Of a stretch of 5,251 bases of DNA, positions 1-5,251 are shown piece after piece. The stretch lies in NCBI GenBank assembly GCA_016763095.1, contig JAESUK010000109.1, forward strand, positions 1 through 5,251, in the 5' to 3' direction. A program made the translations under genes and the position numbers. This DNA is from Alphaproteobacteria bacterium. Lineage in GTDB: Bacteria > Pseudomonadota > Alphaproteobacteria > Micavibrionales > Micavibrionaceae. The notes beneath the pieces were generated by a model. The model searched no databases and had not been told where the DNA came from. It was given only the letters and a program-made list of their open reading frames with translations. Within the stretch, counting starts at the first letter, position 1, and every line of letters starts with the position of its first letter.

Positions 1-102
1 GATACGGATAAATTCCACACATATCCAATTTCTGCCCCGCGTAGGCGTTTAGATGAAGTTGGTGCAGCAAGAAACCCTCGCCTTCGCTGGAAGAACAGCT
101 AA
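1..102 (+). CDS. C-terminal end of an unidentified protein (partial)
   Basis: Reading frame 1 is open from the first base to a TAA at 100-102, giving 33 residues that begin DTDKFHTYP and end NPRLRWKNS. The other two plus-strand frames hit stops within this stretch. The peptide is basic (several Arg and Lys, with an RRR run near the middle) and has no membrane segment or motif that I recognise. The stop is followed at once by an AT-rich spacer typical of an intergenic region, which supports this being a true gene end. No hairpin terminator is visible after the stop. The start and the bulk of the gene lie left of the window, so the function cannot be given. A chance open frame of this length is possible. 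Confidence 0.45.
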   Translation, partial: DTDKFHTYPISAPRRRLDEVGAARNPRLRWKNS

Positions 103-105
103 CCG

Positions 106-121
106 TTAACCTTTTATTAAC
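106..121 (+). promoter_or_regulatory. CtrA-type binding box (TTAA-N7-TTAAC)
   Basis: The sequence TTAACCTTTTATTAAC matches the full consensus TTAA-N7-TTAAC bound by the alphaproteobacterial cell-cycle response regulator CtrA. It lies 4 bp past the stop of the upstream partial gene and about 40 bp upstream of the -35 element at 161-166. The match is seen directly. That CtrA binds here is inferred from the probable lineage and from the PodJ-like gene nearby. The spacer is AT-rich, so a chance match cannot be excluded. Confidence 0.5.
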
Positions 122-160
122 ATTATTATTATTTAACTTCAATGGTTTACCATATTTCAT

Positions 161-190
161 TTGACAGAATATCGTGTTTCTTGATCTAAT
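161..190 (+). promoter_or_regulatory. Sigma-70-type promoter, TTGACA-N18-TCTAAT
   Basis: A perfect -35 hexamer TTGACA at 161-166 is followed by an 18-bp spacer and a 5/6 -10 hexamer TCTAAT at 185-190. It is the best plus-strand promoter match I found in the window. The expected start of transcription, about 7 bp after the -10, is near position 197, which is the A of an in-frame ATG. The promoter should drive the small ORF at 191-346 or a small RNA from the same place. If it is not terminated, the transcript runs antisense into the end of the convergent glycosyltransferase gene. Confidence 0.6.
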
Positions 191-346
191 ATGGGTATGT
201 CAAAACTTAGTAACATATACGCGGCTCCGGCCGTTGGCTCACGTCTTAGCGTGCAACCACCTTTTATGAAAGCTGCATTGCAGTTTCCTCATTTTAGCCG
301 TGGTATGCAAATGAGCCATGGTGCACAAATGAACCTTACGAGATAA
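191..346 (+). CDS. Small ORF, 51 aa, unknown function, possibly leaderless
   Basis: An ATG at 191 opens a 51-codon frame ending at TAA 344-346; a second in-frame ATG at 197 gives a 49-aa product starting MSKLSNIYAAPAVG. The peptide is basic and Met-rich towards the C-terminus (MQMSHGAQM) and has no clear membrane helix or known domain. No Shine-Dalgarno precedes either ATG. The promoter at 161-190 predicts a transcript starting at about 197, so the likelier protein start is 197 on a leaderless mRNA; the longer frame is given as the outer limit. It ends 3 nt before the stop of the convergent glycosyltransferase gene. It might instead be the body of a small RNA that is open by chance. Family unknown. 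Confidence 0.4.
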   Translation: MGMSKLSNIYAAPAVGSRLSVQPPFMKAALQFPHFSRGMQMSHGAQMNLTR

Positions 347-349
347 GAA

Positions 350-1135
350 TTAATTTTCTTTGCTCCGTTCCGCCCACTTTTTGCGCGTTAGCAATATGCG
401 TTGGGTACGGCCACTTGTAATAGCGAGGGAAATCATTAAGCCTTCATAGCCCACGAAACAAAGCCTTCTTAAAAAGTAGCTTTTTAGAAAGAATGCCGGT
501 GGATCATAAAGTAACGTCAAAAGACTTGACTTACGCCCCTTTTCAAACCACGCCTGTGCTTGAAGCTCACTATAGCTTTTAATTTTCTTGCGCATATGTG
601 CAAAAGATTTAAGTGAGAGATGCGCAACACGGCCTTTTAGCACGTCCATCTTCCCCCTATTAAACACAACTAATTTATCGTGTACCGTACTATCCTTAAA
701 TCCTGCGCGCTTTTTATCGTACAAACGCGGGGTTATGTTCACAGGGCAAAATAATTGAGGTTTTTTCGATTTTGATAGATGGCTTACATGACATATCCGT
801 ATTGAATAAGCCCCTGCCCGCTCAGTCTCTGGCGTATCGAAGACATGCTTGATGCTTTTTCTTATATCATCAAGTAGGATTTCATCGGCATCAAGATTGA
901 GTATCCAGTCATGCCTGCACAGGCTTTCCCCATAGACTTTTTGTTGCCCAAACCCTTCCCAATTCTTGTGATACACACGATCTGTATATTTCTTGACCAG
1001 TTCAAGCGTGCCGTCGGTGCTTCCACTATCGACAATAACAATATCATCGGACAAATTTTTGACACTTTCCAGCACTAGACCGATGCGCTCTACCTCATCG
1101 CAACAGATAATAAATATCGAAAGGGGTAAGGTCAT
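350..1135 (-). CDS. Family 2 glycosyltransferase, WaaE/KdtX-like (lipopolysaccharide core type)
   Basis: The 261-aa protein has a GT-A fold signature. An N-terminal beta strand (LSIFIICCDE, residues 5-14) is followed by VDSGSTDGT at 35-43 and by LDADE at 81-85, whose DAD is the nucleotide-sugar/metal-binding DXD. NWEGFGQQK at 58-66 is typical of the WaaE/KdtX subgroup, which adds sugars to the inner core of lipopolysaccharide at the cytoplasmic face of the inner membrane. The C-terminal part (about 205-245) has aromatic and hydrophobic stretches ending in a G-Y-E-G segment, as in family members that associate with the membrane. The length is normal for the family. The usual K-N-E after the first strand is replaced by C-C-D-E. 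The gene starts 12 nt after the upstream gene's stop. The gap reads as pyrimidines (TCCTTTCTCCTT), so there is no good Shine-Dalgarno and translational coupling is likely. The exact sugar and acceptor cannot be told. Confidence 0.88.
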   Translation of the reverse strand: MTLPLSIFIICCDEVERIGLVLESVKNLSDDIVIVDSGSTDGTLELVKKYTDRVYHKNWEGFGQQKVYGESLCRHDWILNLDADEILLDDIRKSIKHVFDTPETERAGAYSIRICHVSHLSKSKKPQLFCPVNITPRLYDKKRAGFKDSTVHDKLVVFNRGKMDVLKGRVAHLSLKSFAHMRKKIKSYSELQAQAWFEKGRKSSLLTLLYDPPAFFLKSYFLRRLCFVGYEGLMISLAITSGRTQRILLTRKKWAERSKEN

Positions 1136-1147
1136 AAGGAGAAAGGA

Positions 1148-3373
1148 TTACTCTTGCGAGCCAACATCCTCAAACAAACCAGATGAAGGATATGTATTTA
1201 GTTCAAACTCACGTGCAAGCATATGTACAAGCAAATCTTCTGAGGCAACGCCATCTGAGCTAATCCCGTTAGAGGATTGATAGGATCTCACTGCATCTTG
1301 CGTCACAGGTCCAACGATTCCATCCGCAGGACCTGGGTACATACCAAGATTGATCAATTGTTCCTGAATTTGGGCCACAATCACAGCATCTGATCCTGGT
1401 GTGATATTGGTTGCCATCATATCTAATTCAAAAGATGGTGTTTCTGTATATACCGTCTTTACACTTACTGGCACTGGCGCAACATCAACGGCTTGCGTTA
1501 ACGCCGTCGCTGCCTCCTTTTGCGAACGTATTCCAAGAACAAGATTAACCTTTGGTTTTAACAATGATATCCGACTGATGAGCGCATCTATATCTGATGG
1601 ATTAAGCTCTAGCTTATCTGCCAAGCTCTCAAGTGCTTGCCGTCCCTCAAGACTTCCTTTGCTTGAAGAAACTTTGTACCAAAACAATGCTTCATCTGGC
1701 TGTTGCACGCCTAACAGACCATTTTCATAAATAAGACCTAAATTATACGCCGCTTCCATCACGTTATTTGTTGCCGCTTCTTCAAAATAATGTGCCGCAT
1801 AACCAACGTTTTGAGGAACACCAACGCCTTCAATATAAGCAATTCCTAGATTATATTGTGCCTCTGGGTGATCAAGGTGCGCGGCCGTTCTATATAGATC
1901 AATCGCATAGCTTTCATTTTTCTCAACGCCTAGTCCTTGGTGATATAGAACGCCGAGATTGTAGCGGGCATTTGCAACACCATTAAAAGAGGCTTGTTCA
2001 AACCATTGTGCTGCCTTCGTCATATTGGCTTTTACGCCGCCATGCCCTGCCGTATAAATTGCGGCCAAGTCATGTTGAGCGGCGGCATTATCTTGCAACG
2101 CCTCAACTTCAATGGCTTTCACCATTTCAGGCAAAGACGCATCCACGCCAATCACAGACATCAAATCTCCGCGTGGCACACTATTAACAAGTAATGCCAC
2201 AGATCTTTGCTCTGCTCTTACAATCTCTTTCTTAAGCCCTGTTGCAGGTAAAGTTGTTCTTTTGACTTCGTTTGTTTCGAAGTCTTGTACGCTGGTCAGT
2301 ACTGGTGCATCAGAGTTTCTACCTGGCTCAATCGCATTCATAGATGGAGCAAGCGCCGCCATATCAATGTTTTCAAATGTTGGAGCAACTGTTGCAATTT
2401 TTTGAGAATTTGATGTTACAAAGTCATATGATCCAGTGTCTTGTGTGTTCTGTTGCAATACAAGAACTCCCGCCACAGCTAGAATTCCGATCACAGATGC
2501 CGCCGTTGCATAGTATCCCCAACGAGAGGTTGATTGCGCATTCATTTTCGCAGGGTGTTGCATAAAGCTTTCTTCACGCTTTGTGCCATTATTCCCGTGC
2601 ACAAAAATTGGGTCTTCTTTTTTGCGAGGTGCTTGCTCAAATTTAGGTGTGTAGGACTCTTCATATGCGGGCACTTGGCGCAAGTTTGTTTTAGACGCTG
2701 TTGCTTGATCTGTTAGTAACACAAGTGCTTTCGCACGTAACGTGTCTTGTGTTTGTGTGAGTGCATCCTCCAGATTTTCCATCTTTTTCAAAAGACGTGT
2801 CTTATCTTCTACGGCAGTGTCTACACGACGAGATAGACGACGTTGTTCGGTTAACACATCATCGAAACGCAATGCAACAGAGCCAGATGTCGTTTCAACC
2901 GTTTCCATGCGCTCTTGCATATCACTATGGAGTTTGCGGGTATTTTCAATTTGAGAATGAAGGGCCTTTTGATTGTCCTCCATTACACGCTTCCATTTAT
3001 CTATATTATTTGGCTGTGTAACGGCCCTGCTTTTTTGATGGTCGATTGTAACCTGAAGAGACTCCATCTCCTTCCAGAGACGCTCACGCTCCAACTCGTC
3101 ACGTTTCAGGCGGACATTAAACTCCTTCAACAAATCCATAATTTGCTGTGTACCTGATTTTGATGCTTGTCTTCTTGGTGCTCCATTTGCAGGGGACACG
3201 GTTTTCACCTTCCGTGTTCGCATATCACGGGCTAGCTCGCGACGTTCTCTTTCTTCTCTCTCTTCCAAGAGACGGTTAAACGGACGATCGCCATCAGCTT
3301 GATAGTTCGCGGCTTTTAATCTCACCGCTGCGTTTTTATTTAAATTGTTTTTATTTTGAGGCACATTGCGCAT
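1148..3373 (-). CDS. PodJ-like membrane protein: coiled coil, one TM span, Sel1 repeats, peptidoglycan-binding domain
   Basis: The 741-aa protein has no signal peptide. In order it shows a highly charged, Arg/Glu-rich N-terminus (about 30-60), a long coiled-coil region (about 75-215), a linker, and one transmembrane helix at about 286-307 preceded by Arg. A variable linker follows, then four Sel1-like repeats at about 429-573 with the L-G-x-x-Y-x-x-G-x-G-V pattern. A peptidoglycan_binding_1 domain lies at about 660-718 (QEQLINLGMYPGPADGIVG, then QSSNGISSDG). This predicts N-in/C-out topology with the repeats and wall-binding domain in the periplasm. The same order is found in the Caulobacter polar organiser PodJ and related alphaproteobacterial proteins. 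The exact role here, such as polar localisation or envelope organisation, is inferred. The ATG has a good ribosome binding site, AAGGGA at 3381-3386, 7 nt upstream. It is the first gene of a pair with the glycosyltransferase. Orthology with podJ is not proven, so no symbol is given. Confidence 0.85.
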   Translation of the reverse strand: MRNVPQNKNNLNKNAAVRLKAANYQADGDRPFNRLLEEREERERRELARDMRTRKVKTVSPANGAPRRQASKSGTQQIMDLLKEFNVRLKRDELERERLWKEMESLQVTIDHQKSRAVTQPNNIDKWKRVMEDNQKALHSQIENTRKLHSDMQERMETVETTSGSVALRFDDVLTEQRRLSRRVDTAVEDKTRLLKKMENLEDALTQTQDTLRAKALVLLTDQATASKTNLRQVPAYEESYTPKFEQAPRKKEDPIFVHGNNGTKREESFMQHPAKMNAQSTSRWGYYATAASVIGILAVAGVLVLQQNTQDTGSYDFVTSNSQKIATVAPTFENIDMAALAPSMNAIEPGRNSDAPVLTSVQDFETNEVKRTTLPATGLKKEIVRAEQRSVALLVNSVPRGDLMSVIGVDASLPEMVKAIEVEALQDNAAAQHDLAAIYTAGHGGVKANMTKAAQWFEQASFNGVANARYNLGVLYHQGLGVEKNESYAIDLYRTAAHLDHPEAQYNLGIAYIEGVGVPQNVGYAAHYFEEAATNNVMEAAYNLGLIYENGLLGVQQPDEALFWYKVSSSKGSLEGRQALESLADKLELNPSDIDALISRISLLKPKVNLVLGIRSQKEAATALTQAVDVAPVPVSVKTVYTETPSFELDMMATNITPGSDAVIVAQIQEQLINLGMYPGPADGIVGPVTQDAVRSYQSSNGISSDGVASEDLLVHMLAREFELNTYPSSGLFEDVGSQE

Positions 3374-3439
3374 TGTGATTTCCCTTCAAGGCTGTATTTC
3401 GTACACATCCTTTTTCTCCAACTATAAAAATAAAGCAGT

Positions 3440-3469
3440 ATTATGTCTTTTGTAAAATGTTTCTGGCAC
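3440..3469 (-). promoter_or_regulatory. Candidate promoter of the PodJ-like gene
   Basis: On the minus strand GTGCCA (3464-3469, 4/6 to the -35 consensus) lies 18 bp before CATAAT (3440-3445, 5/6 to the -10 consensus). Transcription would start near 3433, giving a leader of about 60 nt that contains the AAGGGA ribosome binding site. A terminator for the genes to the right lies upstream at 3544-3578, so a promoter is required between it and the start codon. The -35 is weak, so activator help or a different start is possible. Confidence 0.35.
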
Positions 3470-3480
3470 TTTTCCCCATG

Positions 3481-3501
3481 TTGTCCACAGCCTTATTCAC
3501 C
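3481..3501 (+). promoter_or_regulatory. Two adjacent DnaA-box-like 9-mers
   Basis: TTGTCCACA (3481-3489) and TTATTCACC (3493-3501) each differ by one base from the DnaA box consensus TTATNCACA. They lie in the same orientation with 3 bp between them. They sit just upstream of the candidate promoter of the PodJ-like gene, with an AT-rich stretch beside them. They may be DnaA-responsive regulatory sites. Only two imperfect boxes are seen, so an origin of replication is not supported. Confidence 0.35.
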
Positions 3502-3543
3502 CTAACACACAAATGACCAACGCATTTCCGACCTCTTAAAAGA

Positions 3544-3578
3544 AAAATCGGCGTTAGAGATTCTCTAATGCCGATTTT
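3544..3578 (-). terminator. Intrinsic terminator ending the right-hand minus-strand transcripts
   Basis: The arms 3544-3559 and 3563-3578 form a 16-bp stem with a 3-nt loop. On the minus strand there is one A-C mismatch, and the descending arm runs into TTTTTCTTTT, a proper U-tract. It lies about 65 nt after the stop of the 103-aa gene, so it ends that transcript and insulates the PodJ-like gene. On the plus strand the mismatch becomes a G-U pair, but only four T follow, so termination in that direction would be weaker. Confidence 0.85.
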
Positions 3579-3642
3579 AAAGTCTGCGGATTTATAGGTG
3601 GGGGAACGCTATATACCCGCGCAATTTGTTTAGATACTTTGC

Positions 3643-3954
3643 CTAAACTTTTTCATCCTCTAATTTTAAATACATTTCCGCAAAGACATACAATGATGTA
3701 ATCTCTTTGTAAGCTTCTTGAAAACTCATTGTTGCACTTTCAAACTGTTGAATAATTTCTTTAATATCATTCACAATTCGGTTGTAAGCGCCAATAAAGC
3801 AATTTACACCCTGTTCTGTAGCTAATTTTATTTTTGCATCAACAGCCAACATAAAATCAACCAATTCCTGTCGTTGACGATCAACCATTATTATTTCATC
3901 TTGTGGTGAATCCTCACCTTTAATCAAAGATATAAAATCCGTGCTTTTACTCAT
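3643..3954 (-). CDS. Hypothetical helical protein, 103 aa
   Basis: I do not recognise the family. The protein begins MSKSTDFISLIKGEDSP and is predicted to be almost entirely alpha-helical after residue 22. Likely helices are at about 22-48, 50-72 and 75-99, rich in Ile, Glu, Lys and Gln, with a single Cys at 52 and no membrane segment or signal peptide. It is probably a small soluble cytoplasmic helical-bundle protein, possibly an adaptor or a partner of another protein; this is inference from composition. The ATG at 3952-3954 is chosen because AAGGA lies 8 nt upstream. The frame stays open for 12 more codons to a TTG at 3990, but that extension would cover the ribosome binding site. The gene ends with TAG and is followed by a strong terminator. 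It lies 224 nt downstream of the TPR gene in the same direction, so it may have its own promoter. Confidence 0.75.
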   Translation of the reverse strand: MSKSTDFISLIKGEDSPQDEIIMVDRQRQELVDFMLAVDAKIKLATEQGVNCFIGAYNRIVNDIKEIIQQFESATMSFQEAYKEITSLYVFAEMYLKLEDEKV

Positions 3955-3962
3955 ACCATTTA

Positions 3963-3967
3963 TCCTT
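3963..3967 (-). promoter_or_regulatory. Ribosome binding site fixing the start of the 103-aa protein
   Basis: AAGGA on the minus strand lies 8 nt before the ATG at 3952-3954. It falls inside the longer frame that begins at TTG 3988-3990, which argues against that upstream start. Confidence 0.75.
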
Positions 3968-4002
3968 CGTAGCAAAATTGAAAACAACAAATCATCAGGG
4001 GA

Positions 4003-4024
4003 ACGCAGTTACGCAGTTACGCAG
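4003..4024. repeat. Tandem 8-bp repeat, unit ACGCAGTT, about 2.75 copies
   Basis: Two exact ACGCAGTT units (4003-4010, 4011-4018) are followed by ACGCAG (4019-4024). The array lies 48-70 nt upstream of the 103-aa start codon, probably in its leader or promoter region. It could be an array of regulator sites, a slippage-prone microsatellite, or chance. Confidence 0.8.
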
Positions 4025-4089
4025 CCAGATAACCAAAACCTTTAAATTAAGTAATGATTTTCCATACATTCATTAGACACCTATTTAGC

Positions 4090-4116
4090 ACTAACAGTAA
4101 GTTTCATACTGTTAGT
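4090..4116. promoter_or_regulatory. Perfect 10-bp inverted repeat, candidate operator
   Basis: ACTAACAGTA at 4090-4099 and TACTGTTAGT at 4107-4116 are exact inverted copies with a 7-bp spacer. No T-run follows on either strand, so it is not a standard intrinsic terminator. The stem is AT-rich. A -10-like TCTAAT lies on the minus strand at 4072-4077. The matching -35 position would fall inside the palindrome, where a dimeric repressor could act on the 103-aa gene; no good -35 is visible there. An RNA hairpin that stabilises the end of the TPR gene transcript is another possibility. Confidence 0.5.
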
Positions 4117-4178
4117 AACGGCGTTTAAACCTTAATAATTTTTATAAAACAGTCTCTTACGAGCGAAGACACGAAACA

Positions 4179-5251
4179 CTATTTTTTAGAAAAATTCACC
4201 CCTGCGGTTTCAAGATCCGTTACCAACTTTTTTACGAACTCTTGTCTAAAGCTCCATGCATTGATAAATTCTTCTGGACCTTCTAAAAATTTCGGATATC
4301 TCTCCTCAATTTGACGCGCTACTTTTAAAGCTTTTTCAAAATGACCCGTTCCTACATAAGAAACAGCAAGTGCGATATGAGACGTTAAAACTTCTGGCTG
4401 GTATGATTCAAGAGCATGAAACAACGCTTTCTCATAGTTTTCTTTTTGATAATAGTATGCAAACACTATCCCATGATACCAACGCGCATGTCCCAAATTA
4501 ATTGCTATAGATCGCTCGCCATAATATTTACTTTTTTCCCACTCTCCCATTTGCCCGTAATTCCAAGCCGCATCTGCCAAAATCTCAGAGTCATATGGAT
4601 TTAATGCAACAGACATTTTTATATGACTTCTCGTTAATGGCATATTCCCCATAAGCAATGCAGCGTTTGCAAAATATTGATGTGCACGAGGATTTTCAGG
4701 GCTAATTTCCAAAGATTTTTGAGCGGCATCAAGAGATTTGTTTTTTATATCCTCTTTATTTCCTGTTGGGTTATGACCATATCTTAATTCGTTACCATAT
4801 ATCCAAGATAGATAGGCCCAAACATCACTATTTTGAGAATCTTCTTCTACAATTTTTTCTAAACAAGCCTTAACCTGCTTATGACCCTCTATTGATTTAT
4901 TATTACAGTAAGCGTAATAAGCCAGAATACATTTGTACGGCTCTATTTCTGGTCCATCCATATGTGACACACGGTCTTGCTCAATATTTTGAATAATTCC
5001 ATACGGAGACCCGATTTGAGAAGAAATTTCACCCGTTATATTTTCTTGTAGCTCCTCTAATGTTTCATCTATTTGCTCATGCTGTTGTTGATATGTCCAA
5101 ACATAGGTCGTTTTTTGAGTATCTAAAACACGAATCACAACATCTAACTTATCTTGATGGCGCCGAACAGTTCCCTCAACAACATAATTTGCGTTAAGCT
5201 CTTTTCCTATATCTGCACTCCGGCCTTGCCAATTCTCGTAACCAGATACAC
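4179..5251 (-). CDS. TolB-N/TPR protein of the CadC-like or cyclase-like regulator family (N-terminus off window)
   Basis: The frame is open from the right edge of the window to the stop at 4179-4181, giving 356 visible residues. A GTG at 5136-5138 could be taken as a start, but the codons before it are clearly coding. They read ELNANYVVEGTVRR followed by D-K-L-D-V-V-I-R-V-L-D, then V-W-T-Y. This is the hallmark strand pattern of the TolB-N-like region that follows the effector domain in winged-helix transcriptional regulators and class III adenylate cyclases. The rest consists of TPR-like helical repeats covering about the last 260 residues (for example SLDAAQKSLEISPENPRAH and EKALFHALESYQPE) and ends in T-A-G-V-N-F-S-K-K, as in this family. 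The missing N-terminus should be a winged helix, a cyclase domain or another effector; the sequence shown does not tell which. The role is probably sensing or regulation. Confidence 0.82.
   Translation of the reverse strand, partial: VSGYENWQGRSADIGKELNANYVVEGTVRRHQDKLDVVIRVLDTQKTTYVWTYQQQHEQIDETLEELQENITGEISSQIGSPYGIIQNIEQDRVSHMDGPEIEPYKCILAYYAYCNNKSIEGHKQVKACLEKIVEEDSQNSDVWAYLSWIYGNELRYGHNPTGNKEDIKNKSLDAAQKSLEISPENPRAHQYFANAALLMGNMPLTRSHIKMSVALNPYDSEILADAAWNYGQMGEWEKSKYYGERSIAINLGHARWYHGIVFAYYYQKENYEKALFHALESYQPEVLTSHIALAVSYVGTGHFEKALKVARQIEERYPKFLEGPEEFINAWSFRQEFVKKLVTDLETAGVNFSKK

Noticed and set aside
862..1065. Minus-strand 67-codon frame inside the glycosyltransferase gene
   Set aside because: It overlaps the DSGSTD and DAD coding region in another frame, so it is a shadow.
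993..3157. Several plus-strand open frames of 60-109 codons opposite the glycosyltransferase and PodJ-like genes
   Set aside because: They are antisense shadows of two well-supported genes, with no promoter or ribosome binding site of note and Ser/Cys-rich, low-sense protein sequences.
3421..3510. Chromosomal or plasmid origin of replication
   Set aside because: Only two imperfect DnaA boxes are present, with no cluster, no unwinding repeats and no dnaA, hemE, parAB or rep gene in the window.
3628..3648. Inverted repeat GTTTAG-N9-CTAAAC over the stop of the 103-aa gene
   Set aside because: Six AT-rich pairs are easily found by chance, and the strong terminator downstream already explains transcript ending.
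3955..3990. TTG start giving a 115-aa form of the small helical protein
   Set aside because: The extra 12 codons overlap the AAGGA ribosome binding site that serves the ATG at 3952-3954.
4138..4178. Intrinsic terminator just after the TPR gene
   Set aside because: The only stem I can form on the minus strand is about 5 bp with a long loop, and the T-run after it is interrupted by A; too weak to call.
4416..4604. Plus-strand open frame of 62 codons inside the TPR gene
   Set aside because: It is opposite clear TPR coding sequence and has no domain or convincing start signal.
5136..5138. GTG as the start codon of the TPR protein
   Set aside because: The frame continues upstream to the window edge with the family-typical sequence ELNANYVVEGTVRR, so the true start is off the window.

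Overview
The window looks like a chromosomal piece of a moderately AT-rich alphaproteobacterium. Three things suggest this: a long PodJ-like protein (cytoplasmic coiled coil, one membrane span, Sel1 repeats, C-terminal peptidoglycan-binding domain), a full-consensus CtrA-type box (TTAA-N7-TTAAC) in the left intergenic region, and a winged-helix/cyclase-type TolB-N plus TPR protein of a kind common in that class. No tRNA, rRNA, insertion sequence, integrase or CRISPR array is visible. The species cannot be named from the sequence.

Left end (1-346, plus strand): the last 33 codons of an unidentified gene run in from outside. An AT-rich spacer follows, with the CtrA-type box and a near-consensus sigma-70 promoter (TTGACA-N18-TCTAAT). 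This promoter fires directly into a 51-codon ORF that has no Shine-Dalgarno. The expected transcription start falls on an in-frame internal ATG, so the ORF may be read from a leaderless mRNA, or the transcript may be a small RNA.

Middle (350-3373, minus strand): a two-gene unit. The 741-aa PodJ-like polar/envelope protein is followed after 12 nt by a 261-aa family 2 glycosyltransferase of the WaaE/KdtX (lipopolysaccharide core) type. The glycosyltransferase ends 3 nt from the convergent small ORF, with no terminator between them. The spacer upstream of the 741-aa gene (3374-3642) holds its ribosome binding site, a candidate promoter, two DnaA-box-like 9-mers and a strong intrinsic terminator that ends transcription arriving from the right.

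Right (3643-5251, minus strand): a 103-aa all-helical protein of unknown function lies downstream of the C-terminal 356 residues of a TolB-N/TPR protein whose N-terminal effector domain is off the window. The 224-nt gap between them contains a perfect 10-bp inverted repeat and three tandem copies of an 8-bp unit. It is therefore more likely a regulatory region for the 103-aa gene than a simple operon spacer. This right part looks more AT-rich than the middle unit.

Functionally, the middle unit points to envelope or polar cell biology and surface polysaccharide. The right part suggests a sensory or regulatory TPR protein with an orphan helical partner. No complete known defence, secretion or biosynthetic system is present.
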